A DNA stretch of 33,603 nucleotides from positions 1 through 33,603 of the forward strand of contig JABDNG010000096.1 in assembly GCA_013001045.1 (NCBI GenBank), written 5' to 3'. Below are positions 8,659 through 16,086 of the stretch, one piece after another (position 1 is the stretch's first letter; each line of letters opens with the position of its first letter). Origin of the DNA: Woeseiaceae bacterium. GTDB lineage: Bacteria; Pseudomonadota; Gammaproteobacteria; Steroidobacterales; Woeseiaceae. Position numbers and translations under genes: made by a program. The notes under the pieces are model-generated. The model ran no database searches. It was given only the letters and a program-made list of their open reading frames with translations, and was not told the DNA's origin.

Positions 8659-8706
8659 GGGACATTCCTGATTTAAAGTATTAATACGTTAAATCAGGAA
8701 TGTCCC
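8659..8706. repeat. REP-like 48-bp near-perfect palindrome, possible bidirectional terminator
   Basis: The arms are GGGACATTCCTGATTTAA (8659-8676) and its exact reverse complement (8689-8706). After one mismatch the centre GTATTAATAC (8678-8687) is itself a palindrome. It lies between two converging genes (GTPase and TPR protein), so it could end both transcripts, although no T-run follows. The GGGACA...TGTCCC ends are of the type found next to REP-associated transposases. A transposase tail relic lies 2 kb downstream. Confidence 0.75.
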
Positions 8707-8775
8707 GGTTTGTTGGGCAAGAATCGAGGCAGAAAATGGGGTTCAGATCCGCTTATTTCCGTACCCGGAGGCCAA

Positions 8776-10626
8776 TCAGTCAGGTAATGAAACGCTGAAC
8801 TCGATGGCGCCGAGCTGCCCGGGCCCTTTGTCGATACTCTCGAGAAACGGCAGCCAGCGTGGGTCGGACTTGAGATTATCGAACGCGGGCTCCACGGCGA
8901 TCTCCGACAAGCCTGAATCATTGTTGTCTCGCGCTTTTGCCAGCCACTCGAAGGCACGATCGGCCTCACCGCGATACGCCAGCACGTAAGCAACGCTGAA
9001 TCCCCACTCGTCTCCGTAGCCGTCGATGAGCTGCTCCAGACTATCGTCTGACGCGACGGCACGCCCCAGCGCATGGTAGGCCATCGCCTCGGCAATGAGA
9101 CGCCAGGGGCGCCGTTCATTGTGGTCCTTTTCTTTGTCAGGATGCCGTTCCAGTTTGATTTCCGCCAGCGCCTCCTCGGCCTGGCTGTCGAACACAAGGG
9201 CAAGGCCAATCCACGACTGCACGCCGACCGGGTTCGGACTCAAGTTCATGACGGTGCGATACGTTGCAACCGACTTGTCCCATTCCCTCGCGTAGTAGTA
9301 GTTGAGCGCCAGGTTGTTGTGTACTGACGGGCTGATCGGATCGCGCGCGACCGCATGTTCGAGCAGTGCGACTGCTTCGTCCACCCGCTGAAGGTTTGCC
9401 GACAAAATCGCAACCTGGCGGAGGATCTGTGCATTGGCCGGTTCCAGTTCCAGCGCACGCTCCATGTGTTTCGCGGCAACGGCAAAATTACTATCGCGGA
9501 CCATTGCAATGCGCCCAAGACTGACAGAGGCAATAGCCTGGTCGGCATCGATTTTCAACGCCTTGTTTGCGGCACAGCGCGCTTCCTTGAACGCCTCATC
9601 GACGTAATAGCTGCTGTCAGCATCGTTCTCGAGCGGCGCATCCGAATGACACCTTGACACTGCCAATACCTTGCGGAGGGATTCCAGCCGTACCTTTTCA
9701 GCAAGATAAATGAAGTTCTCCGCGAGCCCCGACCATGCCGGCGCGTAGTTGGCGTCGATGGCGAGCGCCTGCCGGTACAGTCCGATGGCGCGCTCGGGAT
9801 CTATTTCAGGACTCAGCTCTCTTGCTTGCAGATACAGTGAATAAGCCTCGAGGTCGGCCTGTCGGGCTGTCGGCACGTCGCCGAGGAGCCTGACCTTGAG
9901 CTCGTTCACGACGGATGCGGCGATTTCGTCCTGGATTGCGAAGATATCGCGCAGCTCCCGTTCGTAGGTCTCCGACCACAGGTGCGATTGATTGTCGGCA
10001 CGTATCAGCTGCGCGGTAATACGCACGGTACCACCGGTGTCTCTTCGCACCGAACCCTCCAATACGTGAGCGACATTGAGCTCGCTCCCGATATCCGCGA
10101 TCGTCGCCTCATCTTTTCCCTTGTAAGAGAAAGATGAGGTCCGGGCGATGACGCGCAGTGCAGGCACCTTCGCCAACAGGTTCAAAAGTTCCTCGGACAG
10201 GCCGTCCGCGAAATATTCCTGATCGGGGTCGCGGCTCATGTTAACGAACGGCAGCACGGCAATCGACTTGTCCGCCGCCGCTGACGGTGCCAACTTGTCA
10301 TAGGCAAAGTACCCTACCAGGACAACCAGGATAGCGATGATCGCGAAATCGATATGACGGCCCATGTCGTTGGGCGGTGACTTCGAGCGGTCGATCTCGG
10401 TTTCGCGTTTCAGGCCTGCTGGTGTGAGCTCGAAGATCCACGCAATGACGAGCGCGACCGGAAATCCAATGGCCAGCAACAGCAATAGGCCCCTGAATAG
10501 CCAGTCCGGCGAGCCGAGGATCGGCAGCACGACATCGGCGACCTGCAGGATCAGCCACGCGATGACAGCGTACGCGATGCCTGCGCGAAAGACGTTGCGG
10601 CGCTTTAGTTCATCGAATAACGACAC
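8776..10626 (-). CDS. Inner-membrane TolB-like/TPR repeat protein
   Basis: A 616-residue protein that starts MSLFDELKRRNVFRAGIAYA, a form seen at the head of many gammaproteobacterial signalling proteins. Two hydrophobic segments (about 15-36 and 43-65) are followed by a third (about 93-110). A TolB-like amino-terminal domain (about 120-250, beginning KSIAVLPFVNMSRDPDQEYF) follows, of the kind found between a DNA-binding or cyclase domain and TPRs. Residues about 265-600 contain several TPR units (for example RAIGLYRQALAIDANYAPAW). There is no winged-helix or cyclase catalytic domain, so it is likely a periplasm-facing scaffold or sensor with no enzyme activity of its own. It is monocistronic on the minus strand, and its upstream region holds copies of the dispersed GGTGCCGG motif. 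Partner unknown. Confidence 0.85.
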   Translation of the reverse strand: MSLFDELKRRNVFRAGIAYAVIAWLILQVADVVLPILGSPDWLFRGLLLLLAIGFPVALVIAWIFELTPAGLKRETEIDRSKSPPNDMGRHIDFAIIAILVVLVGYFAYDKLAPSAAADKSIAVLPFVNMSRDPDQEYFADGLSEELLNLLAKVPALRVIARTSSFSYKGKDEATIADIGSELNVAHVLEGSVRRDTGGTVRITAQLIRADNQSHLWSETYERELRDIFAIQDEIAASVVNELKVRLLGDVPTARQADLEAYSLYLQARELSPEIDPERAIGLYRQALAIDANYAPAWSGLAENFIYLAEKVRLESLRKVLAVSRCHSDAPLENDADSSYYVDEAFKEARCAANKALKIDADQAIASVSLGRIAMVRDSNFAVAAKHMERALELEPANAQILRQVAILSANLQRVDEAVALLEHAVARDPISPSVHNNLALNYYYAREWDKSVATYRTVMNLSPNPVGVQSWIGLALVFDSQAEEALAEIKLERHPDKEKDHNERRPWRLIAEAMAYHALGRAVASDDSLEQLIDGYGDEWGFSVAYVLAYRGEADRAFEWLAKARDNNDSGLSEIAVEPAFDNLKSDPRWLPFLESIDKGPGQLGAIEFSVSLPD

Positions 10627-10669
10627 GGATCACCTTATTGTCGGGAGCATTAGCCTGCTTCAAGCAGAT

Positions 10670-10720
10670 GGTGCCGACGGTAATTTTATAACTTAACCCA
10701 GAACGGTGCTGGCAGTTACT
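10670..10720 (+). repeat. Dispersed GGTGCCGG motif, two degenerate direct units
   Basis: The first unit begins GGTGCCGACGGTAATTTTAT (10670-10689) and runs into AACTTAAC. A second, weaker unit, CGGTGCTGGCAGTTACTC, begins near 10703. Both read in the same direction. They match the minus-strand sequence of the sites at 11151-11177, 30725-30751 and 33364-33410. The site lies in the 5' region of the TPR gene (about 45 bases before its start), so it could affect that promoter. Confidence 0.55.
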
Positions 10721-10728
10721 CTATTCCG

Positions 10729-11144
10729 ATGATCAACCGCGTTCTGTCCGTGTTCGATTCCGGGCTGCCGGCTGCTCGACGTCGGTGCCGCGCGTTGGTC
10801 GGAGAATCACCAACATCGGCGGCCTTACAGAACATGCGCTCGAACTCGAGTGAAGATCATTGTTCATTGGGTAACGAGGACTGGCACAGGCGCTCGCTAG
10901 AGAGCAGGCGTCCCCAATTCCAATGGGGCCGCTCGATCAATTGATCGATCAGCGAAGCCGAGAATTCGGAATCTCAGATGCCGATCTTGTGTCGGCATCA
11001 GAGGCGCGAGAACGGGTGGCGCTGCACACCCGCATAACGCTTGAAGTGATAGATAATGGCCTCTGCTCGATGACCGAGGTCGCCCGACGATTTGGCCGAC
11101 TCCAGCCTGCATTGTGCCGAGCGACTAACAGGCGTCGACGTTAG
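10729..11144 (+). pseudogene. Frameshifted C-terminal remnant of a REP-associated (Y1-type) transposase
   Basis: Two overlapping frames together resemble the tail of REP-associated tyrosine transposases. In the first (10729-10944), a segment reading LGNEDWHRRSLESRRPQ matches the place where such proteins have an LGSGDFV-like motif. After a frameshift near 10920 the second frame (10923-11144) continues with LDQLIDQRSREFGISDADL and a DnaA-like helix-turn-helix (MTEVARRFGRLQPALCRA) ending in RRRR. The catalytic HUH and Tyr region is absent. It therefore cannot be an active transposase. Recognition rests on motif order recalled from the family and has not been confirmed by a search. Confidence 0.55.
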
Positions 11145-11150
11145 CCGAAA

Positions 11151-11177
11151 AGGTTATAAAGTTGCCACTAGCACCTT
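11151..11177 (-). repeat. Dispersed GGTGCCGG-type motif, single unit
   Basis: Read on the minus strand this is AAGGTGCTAGTGGCAACTTT followed by ATAACCT. It aligns over 27 positions, with about 20 identical by hand count, to the site at 30725-30751, which has the same orientation. It lies between the transposase relic and the secreted-protein gene, close to where the sequence becomes visibly richer in A+T. Confidence 0.55.
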
Positions 11178-11206
11178 GTTCTTACTCTTGGTCGGCGCTC
11201 GAATGA

Positions 11207-11815
11207 TTACTTACGGGCAGTAGGTTCCTGGCCTCTCACCTCTCTACCGATCAAAGATATCCACTCTTGTCGCGACAGCGAATCCGGCGCAAAGGTCAGT
11301 GCAACAGATACACGAAATTGCTTTTTGGACGGCCAGTAATCAGCAAACGGAGGCTTTTGTTCCAGGTCCAACCACAATTGATAATCACCATTATTCAACG
11401 CATTCGTCTTGCGCTTCCAATCGCTGTATTTCGTCTCGAGAGCGCTGAAATACTGATTCGAGAATTGCTCTGCAGATCGTTTATTGGAGAAATACCATTC
11501 ACCAAAAATACTCCCGATTATCGAACTATCAGGAGATACGAAAATGCTTAGCGAGCCGATATGCTGGTGCCGTGTATCAGGATCTACGACATAGATCAGC
11601 GCCCCCGTTATGTGTTTTCCCGCAACGGATCCTGCCGCTGGAGAATATCTGTCACCCAGCTTGAAGCCAAGGTACTTGCCATCATTCGCATCCGCCAGTG
11701 CAGATGCGCTTAGGACAAACGGGCTTAATAAGACCAAGCTATAAAACAGGACGCCGACCTGTTTTGTGTATCTAGATCGGCAAACGGCGGTCGAAACAAA
11801 AAATCTGGATAACAT
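11207..11815 (-). CDS. Secreted protein of unknown function
   Basis: A 202-residue protein from the ATG at 11815. The frame stays open to 11935, but that longer form overlaps the preceding gene and would bury the signal peptide, so I use the later start. A hydrophobic core (VLFYSLVLLSPFVLSA) precedes a cleavage site after ALA at about residue 41, which gives a periplasmic or secreted product. The mature part is mixed alpha/beta, with aromatic-rich stretches such as GEWYFSNKRSAEQFSNQYFS and PPFADYWPSKKQFRV. No known family is recognised. It begins 13 bases after the stop of the lipoprotein gene and has no clear ribosome binding site, so translation coupling in a two-gene operon is likely. Both genes lie behind the receiver-AraC gene on the same strand. 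Confidence 0.7.
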   Translation of the reverse strand: MLSRFFVSTAVCRSRYTKQVGVLFYSLVLLSPFVLSASALADANDGKYLGFKLGDRYSPAAGSVAGKHITGALIYVVDPDTRHQHIGSLSIFVSPDSSIIGSIFGEWYFSNKRSAEQFSNQYFSALETKYSDWKRKTNALNNGDYQLWLDLEQKPPFADYWPSKKQFRVSVALTFAPDSLSRQEWISLIGREVRGQEPTARK

Positions 11816-11828
11816 GTCGCAAACCGGG

Positions 11829-12581
11829 CTAGTCGCCGGACTCGTTTTCACGCCAGGTACGTAAATGCAGGACGACATCGTCCATCGTTTCGACCGCAGC
11901 TCCCGAGTCGGTCGAACTGATTCGTACGCTGTCACTTATGGCGCTGCTGCTGTTACCGAAAATACTCGAAATATCGTACATTGCGTCAATGATGGCATCT
12001 CGCGTTGCCACTTCAAGTAATCGTGATCCATCCTTCAGTCGGTCGGCCGCGGCTATCTTTGTATCCGTAACATGGCTTGTACCGATCGCAGTTGCCGAGA
12101 ACAGTTGTTCTCCGTTTGCTGAGTTGATTGAAACCTGCATCGCCATCCGCGCTGAGATATTCAATCGCGTCGAGAACATACCCGGTACGACAGAAACGAC
12201 TGGCTTGTATGTTAGTAACTCATAACTAAGAGTCGGTCTGTTTTCCGGTGCAGAGACTATTGTGACCTTCGAGAAGTGCTGCCGGGTTACCTCCAACAGT
12301 GCTTTTTCGAGTGCCGGCCCTACGACGACCGGTATCGGATGATAAACTCCTTCGTCTGAGCGCGGTTTAACCTTCAGGCTCAGCGCCTGGATTCTCGGCT
12401 CAATATACAAATCGATTTCCTCTTCGATTTGATGACTACCCACCTTGTAATCTGGCAGATCCGCATCTTGCACACGCGCCGTTTGAGGTACTGTGGCGGT
12501 GCACCCGATAACGAATGCCGCAGCAGCGTATACGAATACAAATTGATGTCTGCGCTTATATTTAACCTTTGACTGCGCCAT
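11829..12581 (-). CDS. Putative outer-membrane or periplasmic lipoprotein
   Basis: A 250-residue protein with a lipoprotein signal peptide: KYKRRHQ basic region, hydrophobic stretch, then lipobox VIGC with Cys27 as the lipidated residue. The mature part contains two alpha/beta stretches, including GPALEKALLEVTRQHFSKVT, then a region with SARMAMQVSINSANGEQLF and a C-terminal helix. The pattern (sorting lipoprotein, helix with a beta sheet, conserved central strand) is similar in style to YajG-like or TolB-N-like lipoproteins, but I cannot assign a family. It probably forms an operon with the secreted protein that follows, 13 bases downstream. Confidence 0.72.
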   Translation of the reverse strand: MAQSKVKYKRRHQFVFVYAAAAFVIGCTATVPQTARVQDADLPDYKVGSHQIEEEIDLYIEPRIQALSLKVKPRSDEGVYHPIPVVVGPALEKALLEVTRQHFSKVTIVSAPENRPTLSYELLTYKPVVSVVPGMFSTRLNISARMAMQVSINSANGEQLFSATAIGTSHVTDTKIAAADRLKDGSRLLEVATRDAIIDAMYDISSIFGNSSSAISDSVRISSTDSGAAVETMDDVVLHLRTWRENESGD

Positions 12582-12748
12582 TTGTAACCCAATGCTAGAT
12601 GCGGAGTTGGCCTTCCGTAATATTAAGACGTTGACGGATGAGACACAGGAATAATCTTGCTGCCGATAAGGAGTATTTTGCTGCTCGCGATTGCGGTCAG
12701 CAATTGTTCGGTAAATCTGATTGATCGTCGGTAAACATCAAGCCCAGT

Positions 12749-13594
12749 TCAACTGGCTGCTCGGTCATCCGGAAGGTTCAGTATCGCTCGAATGTAAGCG
12801 GCGTCCGAACCATTATCAAGCCGGTCTCTTTGCTCTGTACAGAAAGCTGACGGCGTGGTTCCAACATATCGACGAAAAGTGCGCGAAAAGTACGACGCGT
12901 CGTTAAAACCGACAGCGTACGCGACGTCCGTTATGTTTGCGTTCGGGTCCTCTAACAGTCTACATGACTCAAGGATGCGGTAACGAACAACGTAATCCTG
13001 AAACGTGATGCCGTATTGCTCACGGAACGATCGACTGAAACGGAACGGGCTCATGTTGCAAAGATCAGATACTGCCTCACTTCTAATTTTGTATCGAAAA
13101 TTCTGTTTCACGAAGTAAAGAGCCGGCAACAACTGGACATCATCCGTCCGCATTGTCAGCGGAATTTCCGGGGGGATCGGCGCGACGTTATCAGTTTGCG
13201 TTCTGGGCCTCTGATTTGGCGTTATTTTTTTCACATACCGTATCGTTTGCAGACACCGATGAAATTCGCCGCGTGTCACCGGCTTTACCAGAAAATCGAG
13301 CACACGGGTGCGAAATGCCCATACGGCAAGAGATTCAGAATGTTGTAACGTGAGCAATAGAATCGGCACCTGTGGATAGCGCATTTTAGTTTTGCGCAAC
13401 AAATTCAGGCTGCGATGATCGGGGTAGTCTATATCGAAGCAAATGCAATCAATTGAGTTACGGTCGATAAAGTTATTGATTTGACTTGCGTCAGGACATA
13501 TCTCGACTTCACAACTTTCGGTAAACACAGCCGGCAGTTCGGCATGCTTAACAGAAAGAGTCAGATCGACCCAGAATAGCCTTGGTTTTATCAT
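12749..13594 (-). CDS. Response regulator with receiver domain and AraC-type DNA-binding domain
   Basis: A 281-residue transcription regulator from the ATG at 13594. The frame is open 65 codons further up, but the receiver strand starts right at MIKPRLFWVD, so I chose this start. The receiver domain (1-120) keeps the likely phospho-acceptor Asp54 (CFDIDYP), Thr82 (LLLT) and Lys104 (VKP). The acidic pocket near Asp10 is reduced (WVD only). Residues about 155-252 form an AraC/XylS double helix-turn-helix, ending DVAYAVGFNDASYFSRTFRR and the PSAF signature. No histidine kinase gene is nearby. It is divergent from flp with about 310 bases between starts, so control of the pilus locus and of itself is the natural guess. 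Confidence 0.85.
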   Translation of the reverse strand: MIKPRLFWVDLTLSVKHAELPAVFTESCEVEICPDASQINNFIDRNSIDCICFDIDYPDHRSLNLLRKTKMRYPQVPILLLTLQHSESLAVWAFRTRVLDFLVKPVTRGEFHRCLQTIRYVKKITPNQRPRTQTDNVAPIPPEIPLTMRTDDVQLLPALYFVKQNFRYKIRSEAVSDLCNMSPFRFSRSFREQYGITFQDYVVRYRILESCRLLEDPNANITDVAYAVGFNDASYFSRTFRRYVGTTPSAFCTEQRDRLDNGSDAAYIRAILNLPDDRAAS

Positions 13595-13705
13595 TATTGT
13601 TGTACTCGTCCCTGATACCAGTATGTAACTGCGAAATAGCCCGACGCAAACGCTTCTTAACATAACGCCGAAGATTCTGATTAAACATTTGTTTGTGCGC
13701 GGTGC

Positions 13706-13734
13706 GTTGCAAAATACTTTTCCTGTATTGCAAC
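13706..13734. promoter_or_regulatory. Inverted repeat GTTGCAA-N15-TTGCAAC in the divergent regulator/flp region
   Basis: The two 7-base arms (13706-13712 and 13728-13734) are exact reverse complements, about 22 bases centre to centre. That is two helical turns, a spacing suited to a dimeric or double-HTH regulator. Related GCAAC words recur at about 13777 and 13829 in the same intergenic region. It lies nearer to the regulator gene than to flp. Functional assignment is inference. Confidence 0.4.
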
Positions 13735-13859
13735 AGACTTCTATTAATGAACCCGTAATGCTCCTAACGTATTTAGGCGCAACTGACACTATTCATTGTT
13801 ACTTGTGTTGAAACTGAGGCTTGGTGAAACGCAACAACAAGAATATTGAAGGTTGAGAG

Positions 13860-13875
13860 TGACTTTCGAAAGTCA
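13860..13875. promoter_or_regulatory. Perfect 16-bp palindrome upstream of flp
   Basis: TGACTTTCGAAAGTCA reads the same on both strands. It ends 31 bases before the flp ATG and 17 bases before its GGAG ribosome binding site, so it lies at or just after the likely transcription start. It could be an operator. As RNA it would form a short hairpin with no loop, which argues more for a protein site on DNA. Confidence 0.5.
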
Positions 13876-13906
13876 GGTAGTGATTGGAACCAATTGGAGA
13901 ATCAAG

Positions 13907-14074
13907 ATGAAAGATAAATTTCTAAAGTTCCTGCAAAACGAAGAAGGGTTGACGACCGTTGAGTACGCGGTAGCTGGTGCTTTGGTCGCAGCAGCCGTTG
14001 TGACTGCATTCGGTCTCCTCGGTGGCCAGGTTGGTGTTGTCATCGATGGCCTTTATAAAGCAATAGGCGGGTAA
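13907..14074 (+). CDS. flp: Flp-type (class IVb) major pilin
   Basis: A 55-residue Tad pilin precursor. The ATG at 13907 follows GGAG at 13893-13896. The longer frame from a TTG at 13853 would cover the palindrome and is not used. The leader MKDKFLKFLQNEEG ends at the prepilin cleavage Gly14. The mature part begins LTTVEYA with the conserved Glu5 and Tyr6, followed by a 20-residue hydrophobic helix (YAVAGALVAAAVVTAFGLLG) and a short C-terminus ending in AIGG. TadV, the next gene, is the expected processing enzyme. The pilin is assembled by CpaF, TadB and TadC and passes through the CpaC secretin. It is the only pilin copy in the window. Confidence 0.93.
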   Translation: MKDKFLKFLQNEEGLTTVEYAVAGALVAAAVVTAFGLLGGQVGVVIDGLYKAIGG

Positions 14075-14082
14075 GTGACTGC

Positions 14083-14118
14083 GACAGCCAGCGGGTGCGT
14101 TTGCACCTGCTGGCTGTC
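14083..14118 (+). terminator. Strong hairpin between flp and tadV (terminator or attenuator)
   Basis: A 16-base-pair stem (14083-14098 with 14103-14118, one G-T wobble) has the loop GTTT. It begins 9 bases after the flp stop codon. Only CTTTGTG follows, so there is a weak T-run. A hairpin here could stop most transcripts after flp, allowing some read-through into the assembly genes, or protect the 3' end of the flp mRNA. Confidence 0.7.
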
Positions 14119-14147
14119 CTTTGTGCACTTACCTCACCTGATCGAAA

Positions 14148-14705
14148 ATGTCGAATGACGTCCTCTTAGCAGCCGCTGTTACGGTTACGCTGCTCATTGT
14201 AGTAACGCTTTGCGCAGTAACTGATATTCGGAAGCATCGTATTTCCAATAGTGTTCTGCTGCCGGCGTTGCTGCTGGCATTCTTTTTTTACGGCGTGCTG
14301 GCAGGCTTAACGGGATTGCTGGATTCCATACAGGGCCTGGTGCTGGGATTAGCGCTGCTGTTTCCAATCTACATAGTTGGCGGCACCAGTGCCGGCGACG
14401 TAAAGCTGCTAGGTGTCGTTGGTGCCTTGCTCGGCGCCAACGGCGTTTTGATCGCCGGAATAGCGTCGTATGCATTTGGCGGTGTGTTCGGTGTCCTGTT
14501 CATTCTCTGGCGTGTAATTGAGCCCGTAGTGGCTACAAACATTGCACAAACTGGCGGCTCCAGCGAACCATCGGCGCATGCGATTTTCAGACAGATGAGT
14601 AATGACAAGCCCTGGAAGGCTGTGTTTCCTTTTGCGCCGGCAATTGCGTGCGGCGCCTACTATTCTTTATGGCACCTCGGTTATTTAACCCTGGTGCTTG
14701 GTTAG
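14148..14705 (+). CDS. tadV: Prepilin peptidase, A24 family (TadV/CpaA)
   Basis: A 185-residue inner-membrane aspartic protease that cleaves the leader of Flp and of TadE-like pseudopilins. It lacks the N-methylation domain, as usual for TadV. The two catalytic aspartates are visible: Asp26 in VTDIRKHRISN, right after the first helix, and Asp84 in the GTSAGDVKLLG motif (the GxGD site of the family). Four to six hydrophobic helices are present, ending in LWHLGYLTLVLG. It follows flp after the hairpin, and the next ATG begins 5 bases past its stop. Confidence 0.92.
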   Translation: MSNDVLLAAAVTVTLLIVVTLCAVTDIRKHRISNSVLLPALLLAFFFYGVLAGLTGLLDSIQGLVLGLALLFPIYIVGGTSAGDVKLLGVVGALLGANGVLIAGIASYAFGGVFGVLFILWRVIEPVVATNIAQTGGSSEPSAHAIFRQMSNDKPWKAVFPFAPAIACGAYYSLWHLGYLTLVLG

Positions 14706-14710
14706 CGCCA

Positions 14711-16075
14711 ATGGCAATTTCAACGTTTTCGAACTCCGATCTTCGTCTCGACCACTTGGGTCAGGCGAGAATAAGCAAAATCGCGCCCCGTCCGACCGGA
14801 ATTGAAGACACGGGTCTGTCCGTGGCTTTTCTCGCAGATCTGGTTGCGAAGCATATTCTCGACCGTGGTGCACTGAGCATTGCCGAAATGAGCGAGCTGC
14901 TCGCCCTGTCGGGTTCAATTGTCGAGCAAGTTCTGAATTTCATGCGCAGTGAGGCACGAGTCGAAGTCAAACCGCGCTCCGGGTTTAAAGAAGCGCTCTC
15001 TTATTCGCTCACGGAATTGGGCCGTGTCAGTGCTCTCGACGCAATGATGCGAAGTGGTTATATCGGACCGGCGCCAGTGCCTCTGCGTCATTATGGCCAA
15101 ATTGTCAGGGCGCAGACTATTCATGGACGCAGCGTCGCAAAGAGTGCAATGCGTGCGGCGTTTTCCGATGTCGTCATCGAACCCGATCTAATAGACAGGC
15201 TTGGGCCGTCGCTGAATTCCGGTCGAGCAATTTTCTTGTACGGTCCGGCCGGTACCGGCAAGACCTACATCTCGCAAAGACTTTCGCGACTTTTCTATGA
15301 CATCACCATTGTCCCGCATTCTATCGTTATTGACGACGTGGTGGTTCAACTCTTTGATCACCGGCTCCACAAAGTCATTTCGTATGACAGTGGCGACGAG
15401 CGAGTCATGTTGGATCGGGGGCACGACCCACGCTTTCTCGTGTGTGAACGACCTGTCGCGATTACCGGCGGCGAATTAACGTCCGAAATGCTCGAAATTC
15501 GCCACGATCCAGCGACGCGTCTCTATGAGGCCCCATTACAACTAAAAGCCAACAACGGCATTCTTGTGATCGATGACATGGGTCGGCAGCGCATAACGCC
15601 GAAGGAACTATTCAATCGCTGGATCGTGCCCCTCGAGGAGAAGCGGGACTACCTTGACCTCGGGTACGGCAAACACTTTTCCGTACCGTTCGACGTTGTG
15701 CTGGTTTTCTCAACTAATATTCATCCGCTCGAACTGGCCGACGAGGCGTTTTTGCGACGCATCGGCTACAAGATTGAATTCAAGGCGCTCTCAAAAGAAC
15801 TGTATGCGCAGATCTGGAATGACGTCTGTAACGAATTTCGCATCGCCTGTGAAACCGACGTCCTGAACTTCGTCACGCAGGAGTTGCACGCAACACACAG
15901 GGTCCCTTTATTACCGTGCCATCCGCGGGATCTGCTCGGGATGGCTATGGACCAAGCCGCATATTCGGATCAGCCGGGTCAAGTAACGAAGAAAGATATT
16001 CAGTGGGCATGGGACAACTATTTTGTGTCAGTCGATGATTACATCGACCCCGCCGACAGGCGTACGTCTTTTTAG
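14711..16075 (+). CDS. Winged-helix/AAA+ ATPase of unknown function inside the Tad locus
   Basis: A 454-residue protein from the ATG at 14711, five bases after tadV. The frame is open from 14648, but that would overlap tadV by 58 bases. The N-terminal about 150 residues look like a winged-helix region (LSIAEMSELLALSGSIVEQV, then LTELGRVSALDAMMRSGYIG). The AAA+ core has Walker A GPAGTGKT (178-185), Walker B GILVIDD (283-289), sensor Asn336 in VLVFSTN, and an arginine pair in DEAFLRRIGYKIEF. It belongs to a recurring family annotated only as AAA ATPase. It is not one of the classical tad/rcp/cpa genes. Position and co-direction imply a role in pilus regulation or assembly, but this is inference. 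It runs straight into the AGGAGG site of cpaB. Confidence 0.85.
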   Translation: MAISTFSNSDLRLDHLGQARISKIAPRPTGIEDTGLSVAFLADLVAKHILDRGALSIAEMSELLALSGSIVEQVLNFMRSEARVEVKPRSGFKEALSYSLTELGRVSALDAMMRSGYIGPAPVPLRHYGQIVRAQTIHGRSVAKSAMRAAFSDVVIEPDLIDRLGPSLNSGRAIFLYGPAGTGKTYISQRLSRLFYDITIVPHSIVIDDVVVQLFDHRLHKVISYDSGDERVMLDRGHDPRFLVCERPVAITGGELTSEMLEIRHDPATRLYEAPLQLKANNGILVIDDMGRQRITPKELFNRWIVPLEEKRDYLDLGYGKHFSVPFDVVLVFSTNIHPLELADEAFLRRIGYKIEFKALSKELYAQIWNDVCNEFRIACETDVLNFVTQELHATHRVPLLPCHPRDLLGMAMDQAAYSDQPGQVTKKDIQWAWDNYFVSVDDYIDPADRRTSF

Positions 16076-16086
16076 GAGGCTAGATA

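Noticed and set aside
12721-12906. Short plus-strand frame opposite the end of the regulator
   Set aside because: It overlaps the AraC DNA-binding domain on the other strand and has no start signal.
13853-13906. Upstream TTG extension of flp
   Set aside because: It would encode the palindrome and ribosome site. The ATG at 13907 has GGAG before it and gives a normal Flp leader.
14648-14710. Upstream extension of the AAA+ ATPase into tadV
   Set aside because: The added 21 residues overlap tadV, while an ATG five bases past its stop gives a normal start.
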